Shown here piece after piece: positions 33,893 to 45,080 of a stretch of DNA of 64,000 bases. Origin of the DNA: Apoda limacodes (taxonomy: Eukaryota > Arthropoda > Insecta > Lepidoptera > Limacodidae); NCBI GenBank assembly GCA_946406115.1, contig OX291551.1, forward strand, positions 13,144,001 through 13,208,000. The letters run 5' to 3'. Position 1 is the stretch's first letter. Each line of letters opens with the position of its first letter. The notes beneath the pieces are model-generated. The model ran no database searches, was not told the DNA's origin, and saw only the letters and a program-made list of their open reading frames with translations. The position numbers were made by a program, and so were the translations under genes.

Positions 33893-34022
33893 AAGCTCTG
33901 AGTGGCGCAGTGGAAGAACGTTGCGCTGACATGTCGAGGATCCCAGGTTCAATTCTCGGTACGGAACCAATATACCAGTCATTAATTGTAATGGTACTGT
34001 AAAAGTGTGATAAACTTACCAC
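33893..34022 (+). repeat. tRNA-derived SINE
   Basis: A-box-like GAGTGGCGCAGTGGAAG and B-box CAGGTTCAATTCTC lie 40 bp apart as in a tRNA, after a short A run. The acceptor ends do not pair and the body runs on to about 34022, so this is a SINE head, not a tRNA gene. Confidence 0.6.
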
Positions 34023-34254
34023 CTATCACGTTTTATTATGTTATATATAATATACTAGAATTTTCACGCAAGTTTGTACGCGTGGACTTTTTGAAGAAAA
34101 AGAAGTTTTACGTACAAAAATATCGGAATTCTCACGCATTTTTACCTATTTTGATCCTAAATATTTTTTAAAAAACGGCGAATCTCGTCAATCTTCTTTT
34201 TTAGCCATATATTTTGAATTAAAATTTATTTTAAATCTTTAAAATTAATGGGTT

Positions 34255-34440
34255 TTTAGACACATTCCTGACCACCAATTTAACCCTTTAGGGGATAAAG
34301 CTTGCAAAATACTGTCTAGTGAAGTCAAATAAATAAAAGAACTAACATGCCAAATTCCAATTTTCTAGGCCTAGTCGCTTAGGCTGTGCGTAGATATGTC
34401 AGTAAATCAGTCAATCAAGTTTGCATTTTATTTTTTATAC
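34255..34440 (+). repeat. Dispersed repeat fragment related to 13480 and 14470
   Basis: CACCAATTTAACCCTTTAGG, GCCAAATTCCAATTTTCTAG and GTCAGTAAATCAGTCAATC follow the order of the other copies. Confidence 0.45.
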
Positions 34441-36437
34441 ATATAAAATATATACGATTTATCTTGAGAAGTTATTATTTCATACAAATATTAACTAATC
34501 CAGTTTATTAAACTAGTAGCAAATCTATATCTACTTAAATATTGTTATTGAAATTACCTATTTAATTCATATTTTAGATAAGCATGTTTAGAATAGAATG
34601 TAAGTAAAAGGTTCTTTGCTTTTTTTTATTAAATCCAAATTAAACGATTCATCACGTCAAGAAAGAAGGAACGCCAAGAAACAGGATAAAGATCACCCGA
34701 AATTAGAGTTAAATGCAGACCAAATCACGGTCAGACTTCGAAATTAATCACGGTTTGCCGGAAGGGATCAACGTTACTCAGCAAATTGCAGACAAGAAAA
34801 ACCGTAGGCCTATTGCCTTCTTAGCAAATGTTTTAGTAAATCTTAAATAAACAAGATTTTACAAATTATATAAAATCTGATATATACTAGTGTTTTTAAA
34901 ATTTTAATTTGGAGATTGATGAACTAAATAATGTAATTTAATTTTTTTCACAATTTTACATTTTATGATATCACATTTAAACCGATTTCGACCGAAACGG
35001 CGCGCAGCTAGATTTTTAATAGGCCGATAGAATTTTATTTTGACACTGTTGAACTATAGGCCGATAAGCAGGTACCTACCTATAATAGGATAGTTCGCTT
35101 AGTCTCATACAATACAGTAGTAGTAGCTTTTCATCCTTCGATCAGCCGATTAAAGCCAAGCGGTGCCCGGTTAGACGTCCTTTAGAGACATATCTAGGCC
35201 AGGAGTACCTTTACCGCAAGCTTTACTGAGAGTTACTTCAGAGTTGGGGAAACGGTTTGATATGAGGAGCATCTGAGCCCACATTGCTTTACAGCATTTC
35301 TATTTCTGACGTATTTTCTTGTATTTTTATAAGAACTTACTTCAAGCAGTAGAGTTATTAATTATCGGATGTTGTTAGTAAATACATAATATGACAGAAA
35401 AAATGTAGACTCCATTAGTGTCCGAATAAGTAAAAGTACTCACAGCTAAATCCTTTTATATTTACTTACATCAAAATTTTATAATTATTTTTCAGTCAAT
35501 TTGCTACTGCTAATAAGTTTAACTTAAAATTCTTAGTAAAATTGTTTTGGACTGTAAAATTGTATTAACAGTCTTACTTTGGCTTAGCGGAATAAAGTCT
35601 TAATTTCTTCGAAAGGGTGTGGCTGTAAAAATACTTTTCAAAACTAATTGGTATTTCTAACAGGCGTGCGCTTAGAGATGGTTTAGGCGATTGCCATAGT
35701 GTCTCCATAAATTACGGTGTCACAAAACTAAAATTGGTACACGAGTTTGCTATTTCCGAGCGTAGGTTGTGTGTGACAGCTACCTATGACAAATAGCACA
35801 GTACTAAATCATTCCTCAGCCACAAACATTTCGAGTGTCAAAACAATACTTTGATATAAAATTTCGATAAATTGAAAGATTACCTATTTCGTAATAGAAA
35901 CTTAGTCTGCTAAACATGATTAAACATTAAGTATTAATTGTACCAAATTTCGGGGACCGTTCCTTAAAAAAATAAACAATTCCTGGCTCGCTGTATGTAT
36001 AAATGTCAAGGTCACCAACGGTTTTTCTCAGAAATCTTATGACATACAAATTTTAAATTTGGCTTAGTAAAGAGTCACTCACTATAGAAGTGCGGACTTT
36101 TTCTTAGAGAAAGGGGGCTTAGAGCATAATCCACTGCCTCACTTGCCAGATGAATCAGAAGATGTTATCGAACTAATGGCCACTATCAGAGTTTTCAGTT
36201 TACTGTGCCCCCCGATGCACAGAGGAGGATGCCATTCGGCGGGCCACTCATCCAATGTCCAATCCAAAACCACTCACAACATTGCTAAACTTCACAGATT
36301 GCTTACGATAGACGAATGTTACTAGGCCACGAGCTTCACTATACATACCACCATTTGTATATTACCTCACTAAAAGTAGTAAAATTATGTTGAGTATAGC
36401 ACATAGCATTCTACCGCATAGTCTGCAAGACTATACC
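34441..36437. other. Long stretch without a recognised gene
   Basis: A GC-richer patch at 36090-36330 (60-codon frame with CPPMHRGGCHSAGHSS) is not recognised and has no splice support. The rest is AT-rich. Confidence 0.35.
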
Positions 36438-36556
36438 ACAGTTTCAGGCGTTCTGGCTCGCAAGTTACATAAATTAAAGCTCAGCGGTCCCAGCTAAGTT
36501 TAATAAGACGCCACCTGTCGTCTACTGCGGATTTACTCTTAATTACTGTTTAACAT
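36438..36556 (+). repeat. 119-bp near-identical repeat, copy 1
   Basis: Matches 54153-54271 over 119 bp with three mismatches and no gap, by eye. It contains TTCAGGCGTTCTGGCTCGCA and GTCCCAGCTAAGTTTAATAA. Flanks diverge within about 40 bp. A weaker relative is at 51885-51935. Confidence 0.75.
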
Positions 36557-37152
36557 CAGAGCTGCAGTTGTCCAAGAGACCGGTCTGCTTAGCTTTAATT
36601 TAGCTTTACTTATGTATTTAAAATACATACATAAAATCTACGTTTCAGCAACCTCGTTTCTTTAGTTCTAATTATGCGATTTCAGCAATTATAAAAAAAA
36701 AACAACTAGGAATTGCTAGAGAAACAAAACTCAGTATTAGAATTTTGTAAAGCCGCAGTCTATGTAACACAAAACCAAAGGATAACATCGTAGTTTGGAT
36801 TCTATAAAGCAAAATCGCTTTTTTTGTGTCACAATAAGATTAATGCAAAAATCCCCGACTTTCGATGTTCAAAGGCCCTGTCTTCCACACCATAAAACTT
36901 TTATATAGAAGGTGACGTCCCTAAGGCATAGTTTCGTTGGCGTTTGGGAATGATAAAAAACTTTTAAACTTTCCGAATGACTGAACTGTTTTACGACAGG
37001 ATTTTTATAGCAGAAGTTTTTAAACGATTTATAAAAATGTGCCTGTTGGTGAAAAATACTAAAGTGTTTTGTAAAGACAACTTAAAATATTAATCAAACG
37101 TAGAATATTTCGATTGAGTAAATTATGTGTTTTTAAATTCGTTCTATTCATA

Positions 37153-37802
37153 AAATGAGTTCGAGACAATATTTAAGAGATGTATTCAAAAAAAGGAATA
37201 TACTCACTGTAGCGTGTCATTATATATATGAAAATATAAAATATGTACGTAGGAATATTCATTCCTTTCCAAAAGTGAGTGAATGCACCAAGGTAAATTT
37301 AAGGCACAAAGATAAGCTCGCTCTACCCAAACAAAGATTAACCAAGGTAGACAAATCATTCCCTGGCAACTGCATACGTTTTTACAATAAAATTCCTGAG
37401 GCAATGCTGGGTATGTCTGAAAATAGATTCAAAAATTGTATAAAAAGAACACTTTGTAGAAAATGATATTATACCATAGAGGAATACATCAATGATAAGA
37501 ATGCCTGGGCCGACTGATCTTATTATTGTCAAACCTACAAAGATGTTTAATATGATGAAACTTATATTTCTTAGCCGTGTAGATTTTTTATTTTATTTTG
37601 TTGACGTATTTTTTTTTACATAATTTTATGTAATTAATTTATTTTATTGTATCTAGATGAGCTTACTAAAGTAATGTATTTTTCTTTTTTTTTTTCCTCT
37701 TTTAAATGTATTTTATTTTGAATAATTGTTTTTTTGACGACAGTAAGTGATTTTGTTAATCCAACATTGTGAATAAAGATTTCTTTTCATTTCATTTCAT
37801 TT
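37153..37802 (+). pseudogene. LINE C-terminal tail and 3' UTR (third LINE type)
   Basis: The frame SSRQYLRDVFKKRNILTVAC, YIYENIKYVRRNIHSF, FPGNCIRFYNKIPEAML parallels the tail of the LINE at 26803 but is clearly diverged. The stop is at 37464-37466. The 3' UTR ends AATAAAGATTTC followed by a (TTTCA)n tail at about 37782-37802, unlike the TTTGAC tail. 5'-truncated. Confidence 0.75.
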
Positions 37803-38142
37803 AAAAGTGTTAACAAATGAAGATATCGAAATCGATTTTAATATGATGAAAAAAATTAAACCCAAAACTTGGGAAAAAAGAAGGAAAGTTCTTTCTTCAT
37901 TCTCTTCCTCACTCTTTCTTTTCCATCTGTCTATCTCTCACTCCCCTTTCACTCTTTTTCTTTCTGTCTGTGTATGCATGTGTATAAAAATAATAAATAA
38001 CATGTTGGTAACAAGAACAAACTTTAAAAAACCCACTGCCAACCGTTTTTTTGACATCAATTTCAATTTTTTATGTGTTTTTTATTTACTCCCTGTAATG
38101 TTGATAATGACTTATAGAGTCCTCTGCGAATCACCATGAATC
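37803..38142. other. No supported gene
   Basis: The 110-codon frame at 37807-38139 runs through a CT-rich simple stretch and has no domain; I do not call it. Confidence 0.35.
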
Positions 38143-38310
38143 TGTATCAAGAGTACAGGTGTCCAGGGCAATGTGCACCCTCGTCATGAAACGAACATCT
38201 CTTAAGCTGCCTACACTTCGTATTTGAACACTTTTGTATCCCTATGTTAGCCATTCCAGCAAACGGAACGCTCTAGGTTGTGCCACGTTAATGGAAATCC
38301 AAATTTGAAT
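38143..38310 (+). repeat. Dispersed repeat (partner at 24820-25005)
   Basis: TACAGGTGTCCAGGGCAATG, CTGCCTACACTTCGTATTTG and TTCCAGCAAACGGAACGC match the 24.8-kb copy in order. Confidence 0.6.
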
Positions 38311-38769
38311 TCATATAAGGTATTTGTTTTACTCATTCTAAAATGTACCTATGTTAAGGTATCTTATGTAAACAATATAATTCCTAATTAATAACGTAAC
38401 ACTCAGATGCATTTTGTTCGTTATTGTTGTTCGAAACAGTTTATCACATTGAATATTATGTACCTACTGGGTTGCCAACGTTTTTTTGCAAAAAAAAGTA
38501 TAAATACCAATATATTTGCTGTTATACTATAGCGTTTTGTTATACCTACATTATTACCTAATTATAAAGGAGACCATTCTCGTTTCTTACGAATATAATA
38601 ATATGTCTCAGAAATTTGACTCGACGGTAAAAAATGCTGATGTTTTGTATAAAACACAACAATACGCTTTCTTTTCCGTTGGCTGACATTTTAGCCCAAA
38701 ATTTGGTCCCAATATGAATAATCTCCTTTTATTAAAGAACAACGAACGAACAAACGATAATAAACTCAA
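38311..38769. other. No supported feature
   Basis: AT-rich spacer. Confidence 0.3.
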
Positions 38770-38990
38770 TGGGATTGCGTTGTTTCATTAATGACCGGCC
38801 ACCTTTCGGTTTCAGTCATCGTCAGACACAGAATATCATTTAAGTGCTTGTCACGACATATCATCCGAGCCCAAACTTGATGGGGTTGCGTCGCTTAGTT
38901 ACAGAGTTCCTGTAACCACCTTCCGGTTTCATTATCAGACCCTGGATATCATCTAAGACCTATGGTGCTGAGTGCTTATTATGACAAAGC
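38770..38990 (+). repeat. Imperfect tandem repeat, two units (CACCTTnCGGTTTCA)
   Basis: AATGGGATTGCGTTGTTTCA ... CCACCTTTCGGTTTCAGTCA and GATGGGGTTGCGTCGCTTAG ... CCACCTTCCGGTTTCATTAT are two related units about 110 bp apart. A related piece is at about 46965-47140. Confidence 0.5.
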
Positions 38991-39369
38991 AAATTAGCTT
39001 AAATGTACGGCTACATTCTTGCTCCATCATTTGTTTAGCTCCAGCGTACCATATTACTGCATTTTCAGCGAAGTTATTAAGTAAATCTCATCTTAGCTCG
39101 ATCGAACACCATGAAGTAGCTTGGTTTTACTACCAATGAAATTTTTGTACCGCTGGCTATAAATAAAAATGATTCTAAAGAGGTAATTCAAAATTAAAGT
39201 AGAGGTTATTATTAACTGAACCCGATCCTACCTTACACCTATCACTAAAGTAGCTACCATATCCTCCATAGGCGACTTTCTTGAACCGATTTATTATGGC
39301 ACTGGCTGCACTGAGCTGATCTTCCAATGGTGATGACCCACCTCCCATCTAAGATCTTCGTCTTCTTGT
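38991..39369. other. No supported feature
   Basis: On the minus strand a G-rich run (AAGGGGGAGGATGTTAC) near 39383-39400 resembles a polypurine tract followed by an LTR start, but no LTR pair was found. Confidence 0.3.
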
Positions 39370-40479
39370 CGTTGTAACATCCTCCCCCTTACCATGAATA
39401 TTTTAATAAAATAATAAATTTTTCTAAGAAACCTCGCAGCCCAATATCTCTAAACGAGAGGGATCAAATAAATCTAATATTAGATTGATGTCGATAATTA
39501 TCCTATTTGGCCAAGCGTGATCGTCAAAAGTGGTAGGACCCGAAAACTGTTGTGTTAAATAAGTAGTAACCCAGTTGTTTTAGAGGTACTTCAGAGTAAT
39601 ATAGCAAACAATAGTATACAAATAAGCGTAAAAGAAAATAATCAAGAAATAAATATAGCTAAATCTACGATCATAAATAATGTCCACTTTGAATTTTTCA
39701 CCATTTCTAAAGTCAGTACAAATCCACCTAAAGAAAGCAAATACGCGAATATTAGAACTAAAGGGACACAAGTACTAATGAGTTATATGATTTTCTGTCA
39801 TCCCTACACAAAGGAACCCTAATTGATGCTACTTCCACATTTGAAAGTAAAATCCATACGAATGCTAAGTCCATTCGTTTTGTAGTGTGTAAACCAGGTA
39901 GCTAAGCGTTCAGGACTTGCGACCTGATAGTAGGTTTAAGGGGCGCCCCCTTACGATGAACATCAACGCTCACGTACACTAGCTAACCAGCCAAAATAGT
40001 AAAACCCTACTAACGCCGCTAAGGATTGACATGGATTACACATAGTAATTACTGTATCTCTTGGCAGACCTAGCTCTTTAGTGGGCTATATAATAATTAT
40101 GGCTGGTACAATCTTTGTTCCCACTTCTACTTTTATTGAAAGTTTTGCTGTACGTAGATAAAAATGTCCTTGAACAAAGTCTATTTATATATTCCTTCCT
40201 ACTGAGGTGATTGAGATTTCTACCTACCATTATTTCGGACCGGCAAAGGCGGGCCCTTCATTTGGATGTTTTAACATTAATTTAGATATTTTTAAAAGAC
40301 AACCTAAAGAATTTCAGAACGAACACACAATATTCTCACTGTAACTTCTAATATAAAAGTATTTACTTACCAGTAATGGTGGCACGATCTAGGTGTAGTT
40401 TAACCCCACGTGGTTCCTAGCTTCTAGTGACCCACAAGCGTACACTATGGACTATTGGTTGGGCAGCGTTTCGACAATT

Positions 40480-40490
40480 TAAACGACGGC
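40480..40490. repeat. Target-site duplication, left (TAAACGACGGC)
   Basis: Identical 11 bp at 41311-41321; present once at 4454-4464 in copy A. Confidence 0.85.
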
Positions 40491-41310
40491 TTTTTTTTTT
40501 CTGACCTGACATTGCAGTTGGCTATTGCAGCCATTACTGCTTTACCGGACTTTTTTGGGCGAGTCTCTGAAAGAGCCTCAGCCCGCATAGCGCCCAACTT
40601 CGACCGGCGTGAGTCTCGAACCCGAAGGTGAGTCACCGCCAGGAGGGGAGTTCCCCGTTACGCGGGTGCGGTTGCGATTGAGTGGGGGCGAGAAACGCCC
40701 CGGCACTCTTTGATACCTCGTGTATCCGTTTGGGCGCCGACGAACCCGGGGAAGTCGGCGTCGTGTTTGCAGGGAGGCCCTAGTGGGGGAGGTCGTTGAG
40801 ACTAATCTCGCTATCCGGATAGCGAGATCGTCATCTGGGGCCGTTAGTACGTGCCGAGGCCGCCTAACTATAGTTTTGCGACCGTGCCGAGGTCGATCGG
40901 TGGGATTGTACGTTGTGGATTGCACAATTAATCGATTCAGGTGATTTTGTGTACGATCGAAAAAGCGGACTACCAGATTTTTGAAATATTGGGGAATCGT
41001 GGGGATTTCGAAATCTCTGTGTAGGTCCGCATTGCGGACGTACCAGGAGGCTCCGGAGGCCGCTCTGAGAAAGCAGTTTTGGAGGGTCTGAAGTTTATGG
41101 AGATTGCGCTTGGATGACGCAAAGAATACGCTAGCATAAGCTAGTATGGGGCGGATGCAAGTTGTGTAAAGATTAAGCTTATTCCTAAGCGACATCTTAC
41201 TGTTCTTGCCTATCATGGGATAAAGACGACCGAGGACAAAAGCGGCTCGGTCTCTAACTATTTTGGTGTGATCGCGGAAGTTTAAACGCCTATCCAGGGT
41301 CACACCGAGA
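40491..41310 (-). mobile_element. 5'-truncated jockey-like LINE end (820 bp)
   Basis: Bounded by the 11-bp duplication TAAACGACGGC. The poly(A) tail is the T run at 40491-40500, so the element reads on the minus strand. The 5' break falls in the thumb region of the polymerase. Copy A of the host repeat provides the empty site, so both borders are exact. Confidence 0.9.
40578..41310 (-). pseudogene. C-terminal part of jockey-like reverse transcriptase
   Basis: From the insertion border it reads LGVTLDRRLNFRDHTKIVRD, then RPILAYASVFFAS, LQTLQNCFLRAASGASWYV, RNADLHRDFEIPT and an Arg/Pro-rich tail up to a stop at 40578. These are hallmarks of the jockey C-terminal region. The open frame extends another 30 codons to 41399, but that part is host repeat and not LINE protein. 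The catalytic core is missing. The frame is uninterrupted, which suggests a fairly recent insertion. Confidence 0.85.
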
Positions 41311-41321
41311 TAAACGACGGC
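41311..41321. repeat. Target-site duplication, right (TAAACGACGGC)
   Basis: See the left copy at 40480. Confidence 0.85.
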
Positions 41322-41969
41322 AATTGAATGTTCTGTATGTATAGGACCACGCACTTTTATCACCACTAACCCCTCTCTAGCAACCTTCTCACTCCACATT
41401 TCTAACCCCCCCCCCCCATCCTATTTTTTTTTATTCCGGACGGATGTCCGACACTAATTAATTTTAGCAAAGTAAAAAGAATATCTTTTAAGTATAATTC
41501 TAGTCATATTGGTGAGGGTACTATTATAGAGTCCTAGATTAATATGAACGGTCTAAATAAAACGGCCTAATTATCCTAAACTAATAAACTATTAATATTA
41601 TGTTCTAAATTTTCGTGAAGTTCTAACAAACCCCGGGTAATATTTCAAATAAAGTAACACGTCATACGATTATACAGAATACGTGAATACCAAGACAACT
41701 ACCCTTTATTATTGTTAGAATATTTATTGTACGAGGAAACCCTAGTGATTTTTAAACGACTCACTTAGGTAAGTTTCGCGGGTGTTTTCAATATTATAAA
41801 AGTTTTAAGTGACTTAAACTTTCGCGCGTATATTTAACATTATAAAACTCCCAATCAGCGCTCGTCTTGAAACTACCACCAATCACATACGTTCAAACAA
41901 ACCACCAATCAACGCTTTTGAAACAATCTCCAATTAACTTTAGTTCCAATCAATGTTAGAGAGAGAGGT

Positions 41970-42065
41970 AGGGCACTGCAAGTACTCGCTCGAATAAGCC
42001 ACCCGAACAACTAAAGCAGGGCATAGCGAGTACTTGCTCGAATGAGCGGCCCGAACTGGGGAAGT
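41970..42065 (+). promoter_or_regulatory. Tandem 48-bp monomers at the LINE 5' end
   Basis: AGGGCACTGCAAGTACTCGC (41970) and AGGGCATAGCGAGTACTTGC (42018) each continue to a CGAAT(A/G)AGC and CCCGAAC motif. Tandem 5' monomers act as internal promoters in several LINE groups; that role here is inference. Confidence 0.5.
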
Positions 42066-42129
42066 ACCTCCACCTTACAGAAAACCGCGGCCATAATAAC
42101 ACTAACATTGAGTAGTGTTGTGTTCCTGG

Positions 42130-42549
42130 CGGTGAGTAAGGTTGCCAGAGCTCTTTGAGGATTCGCTGCGCGGACAGCGGAGGACCGGCGGTTCTTGTTG
42201 CTGTCATGCTCGGCGTAGACGCGGCGTGCTGGTTCGGCGGTCAGGGAGACCTGATGAAACGGCTGACCGCTGGCCGCCCGCAGGTTGAACGGGATCCCGA
42301 ACCCAGGGATCACTTAATCTCCGCCCTGGGAGGCTGATTCGCCAACCTGTGTAAAGTATCTGAAGTGGTAGTCGTGCCGGGGAAGGAGACCGGAGTGGAC
42401 CCGGCTACTACAACAGAGGGGGATCAGGGGCCCTTCCGCCCGCCGTGCCAGCAACCGTATCATCTGTGGCGAGCTTGGGCAGTTCTAGTACCGCACCTTT
42501 TGTCCTCTAAGCTGTCAGTGCAGTGAATCCTCATCCTTAGTCTTAGTAA
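42130..42549 (+). other. GC-rich 5' region of the LINE
   Basis: GC content jumps against the flanks. Frames here are short and overlapping on both strands (60-100 codons), and no zinc-knuckle ORF1 motif was seen, so I treat it as 5' leader or ORF1 remnant. Confidence 0.4.
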
Positions 42550-43855
42550 CTTTTTTTCATCAGGGGTATTCACGCAAATCTTAACGCAGTCCACCACCAT
42601 CTCGAAACTGCGCAGCCGACCATTCTTTTTCTAACGGAGACGCAGATATCCTGCCCGGCCGACACATCATACCTTCATTATCCCGGCTACAAACTCGAAC
42701 ACAATTTTATGAGTCGTGCCGGTGTATGTATGTTCGTCCGGGAGGATATCTGCTGTCGCCGCCTTCATAGCCTTGAAGACAGGGACCTGTCGATATTGTG
42801 GGTGCGTGTAGATTACGGCGGCCACACTCGTATCTATGCGTGCCTATACAGGTCTCATAGCGGTGACACGGACGTAACTCGACTCTTCACGCACCTGAGT
42901 TTGACGACTGACAAAGTTCTAGAGCAATATCCCACAGCAGAACTAGTTATTTTGGGAGACTTTAACGCCCACCATCGCGAGTGGCTCAGTTCTCGAACCA
43001 ATAACTATGCTGGGATATCTGCTCATGAATTTGCTCTGACCTATGGATTCTCTCAGCTGGTACTTTCTCCAACGAGAATACCAGATATAGAGGAACATAC
43101 GAGCTCCCTACTGGACCTTCTGCTGACTACTCGTCCGGACGGGTACTCCGTCTCAGTGGATGCGCCTCTTGGCTCCTCGGACCACTGTCTCGTTCGGACT
43201 CAAGTGTCATGCACAAAACCTGATCCTTCTGGGCCAACTAATTGGCGTCGTGTGTGGCACTATAAGTCGGCAGACTGGGATGGATTGCGAGAATTTTACG
43301 CATCGTACCCGTGGAGGCAGATCTGCTTTAACTCAGAAGATCCTGACGTCTGCGCAGCCGCAGTCACTGAGACAATCCTTGCTGGTATGGAATGCTATAT
43401 TCCTAACCCGCGAGTAGCTGCCGGCGTCAAAAAACGACCGTGGTTTAATAGGTCTTGCAGAAAAGCTAAAATTCTTAAGCAAAATGCATATGAGGCTTGG
43501 ACCACGGCTCGTTTTAATAAGGATCCGAATATTTCTGAGTTAAAACGCAAATTAAATGCTGCCTCGAGGTTCAGTAAGAAAGCAACTGCCAGAGCAAAAT
43601 TCCAATTCATCGGCAAAATAGGTGGGCGACTTGCGAGCTATCCTTCTGGGAGTTGTGCTTTCTGGTCGCTTGCCAAAGCTGCCGAAGGGAACTTCTGCCA
43701 GTCGTCGTTACCACCACTGCGAAAGACCGATGGTGACTTGGCCCATAGTGCTAAAGAGAAAGCCGATCTACTGGGCAGTCTCTTTGCCTCGAACTCGAAT
43801 ATGAACGATGAAGGCGCTGTACCACCTACTATACCGTGGTGCGGTAAGACCATGC
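42550..43855 (+). pseudogene. LINE apurinic-type endonuclease and linker
   Basis: The domain begins upstream of the first ATG at 42709: IHANLNAVHHHLETAQPTIL and FLTETQIS (catalytic Glu) are in frame from about 42570. Then GVCMFVREDI, the GDFNAHHREW motif and SSDHCLV (catalytic Asp-His) follow, giving a complete APE endonuclease of about 215 residues. The linker to RPWFNRSCRKAKILKQNAYE and onward is intact. The frame stays open to 43903, but homology to the LINE ends near 43855 where the deletion joins other polymerase sequence. Confidence 0.85.
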
Positions 43856-45080
43856 CTACTAGACCTTCTAGTGTATCTCACACACCGATGGGCACTAGCC
43901 ATTGAGAGTCAGGGGGAGGCATTGGCATGTAGCCTGGACATAGCGAAGGCGTTCGATCGGGTCTGGCACCGCGGTCTTCTATCGAAGTTGCCATCTTACG
44001 GAGTGCCCGAGGGTTTGTGCAAATGGGTGGCTAGCTTTTTGTCCGGCAGACGCATACGAGCCGTAGTTGACGGTAGTTGCTCTGATAGCATGGACATTAA
44101 TGCTGGTGTACCGCAAGGCTCTGTGCTGTCTCCTACGCTGTTTCTACTGCATATCAATGACATGTTGGACATGAACAACATACATTGCTATGCAGATGAC
44201 AGTACTGGAGACGCTTTTTACACGGGTCGTGCAAACATCCCTCGTTCCGTTGTGGAGGAAAACCGCGGAGAACTTGTGTCCCAAATCGAGACCACACTGT
44301 CCCAGGTCTCTGACTGGGGACGGGTAAACTTGGTCCGATTCAACCCTACAAAGACACAAGTGTGCGCGTTCACCGCTAAGAAAACTCCATTCACTGTAGT
44401 CCCACAATTCCAGAACACTCCCCTCTCCATCTCCAAGAGCATTGGGATCCTTGGTGTCGACATCTCCAGCGATGTTCAGTTCCGAGATCATTTATCAGAT
44501 AAGGTGAAGCTGGCGTCCAAAAAACTTGGTGTACTCAACAGAGCGAAGCAGTGCTTCACGTCGGGGCAAAGGTTGTTACTTTACAAGTCGCAAGTTCGGC
44601 CCCATATGGAGTACTGCTGCCATCTCTGGGCAGGTGCACCCGGATACCAGCTTGGCCCTTTTGACTCGGTTCAACGACGGGCTGTGAGAATTGTCGACGA
44701 TTCCAAACTCAGTTGCGGTATCGAGCCCATTAAGTCTGAGGAGAGACTTTGCCTCACTGTGTGTGTTCTACCGCTTGTACAATGGGTTGTGTTCTGAGGA
44801 ATTGTTCGAAATGATGCCCACGGCTACTTTCTACCATCGCACCGCTCGCCATCGGCAGGGAATCCATTCTCACACTTTAGAACCTAAATGGTCGCGTACA
44901 GTGCGGTTTCAGAGAAACTTCCTCCCGCGAACGCTTAAGTTGTGGAATGAGCTCCCTGCCAAGGTATTCTGCAAGGACTACAGTATGAAGTTCTTCAAGA
45001 AAGAAGTTATTAGATTTCTGAAGGGTCGGCAACGCGCAAGTGATACCCCTGGTGTTGCAAGCGTCCATAGGCTACGGTGA
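43856..45080 (+). pseudogene. LINE reverse transcriptase, N-terminal part deleted
   Basis: Resumes at LLVYLTHRWALAIESQ. Motif A is SLDIAKAFDRVWH, motif B GVPQGSVLSPTLFLLHIND, motif C CYADDSTGD. Then SDWGRVNLVRFNPTKTQVCA, LGVDISSDVQFRDH and RPHMEYCCHLWAG follow. The finger region (NYRPI and QYGFRRGRST blocks) is missing, and the frame is out of register with the endonuclease. A second frameshift near 44730 moves the tail (SLRRDFASLCVFYRLYNG to the stop at 45080) into another frame. Active-site residues survive but the protein cannot be made whole. Confidence 0.85.

Noticed and set aside
33893..33965. Functional tRNA gene
   Set aside because: A and B boxes are present but the acceptor and anticodon stems do not pair; a SINE head explains it better.
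37807..38139. 110-codon open frame
   Set aside because: It crosses CT-rich simple sequence and has no domain, homology or splice support.
39370..39400. LTR retrotransposon border (polypurine tract plus TGTTAC on the minus strand)
   Set aside because: No second LTR, primer-binding site or gag/pol remnant was found, and the other copy lacks the same flank.
44144..44491. 115-codon minus frame over the LINE
   Set aside because: Antisense shadow of the reverse transcriptase, whose YADD and other motifs read on the plus strand.
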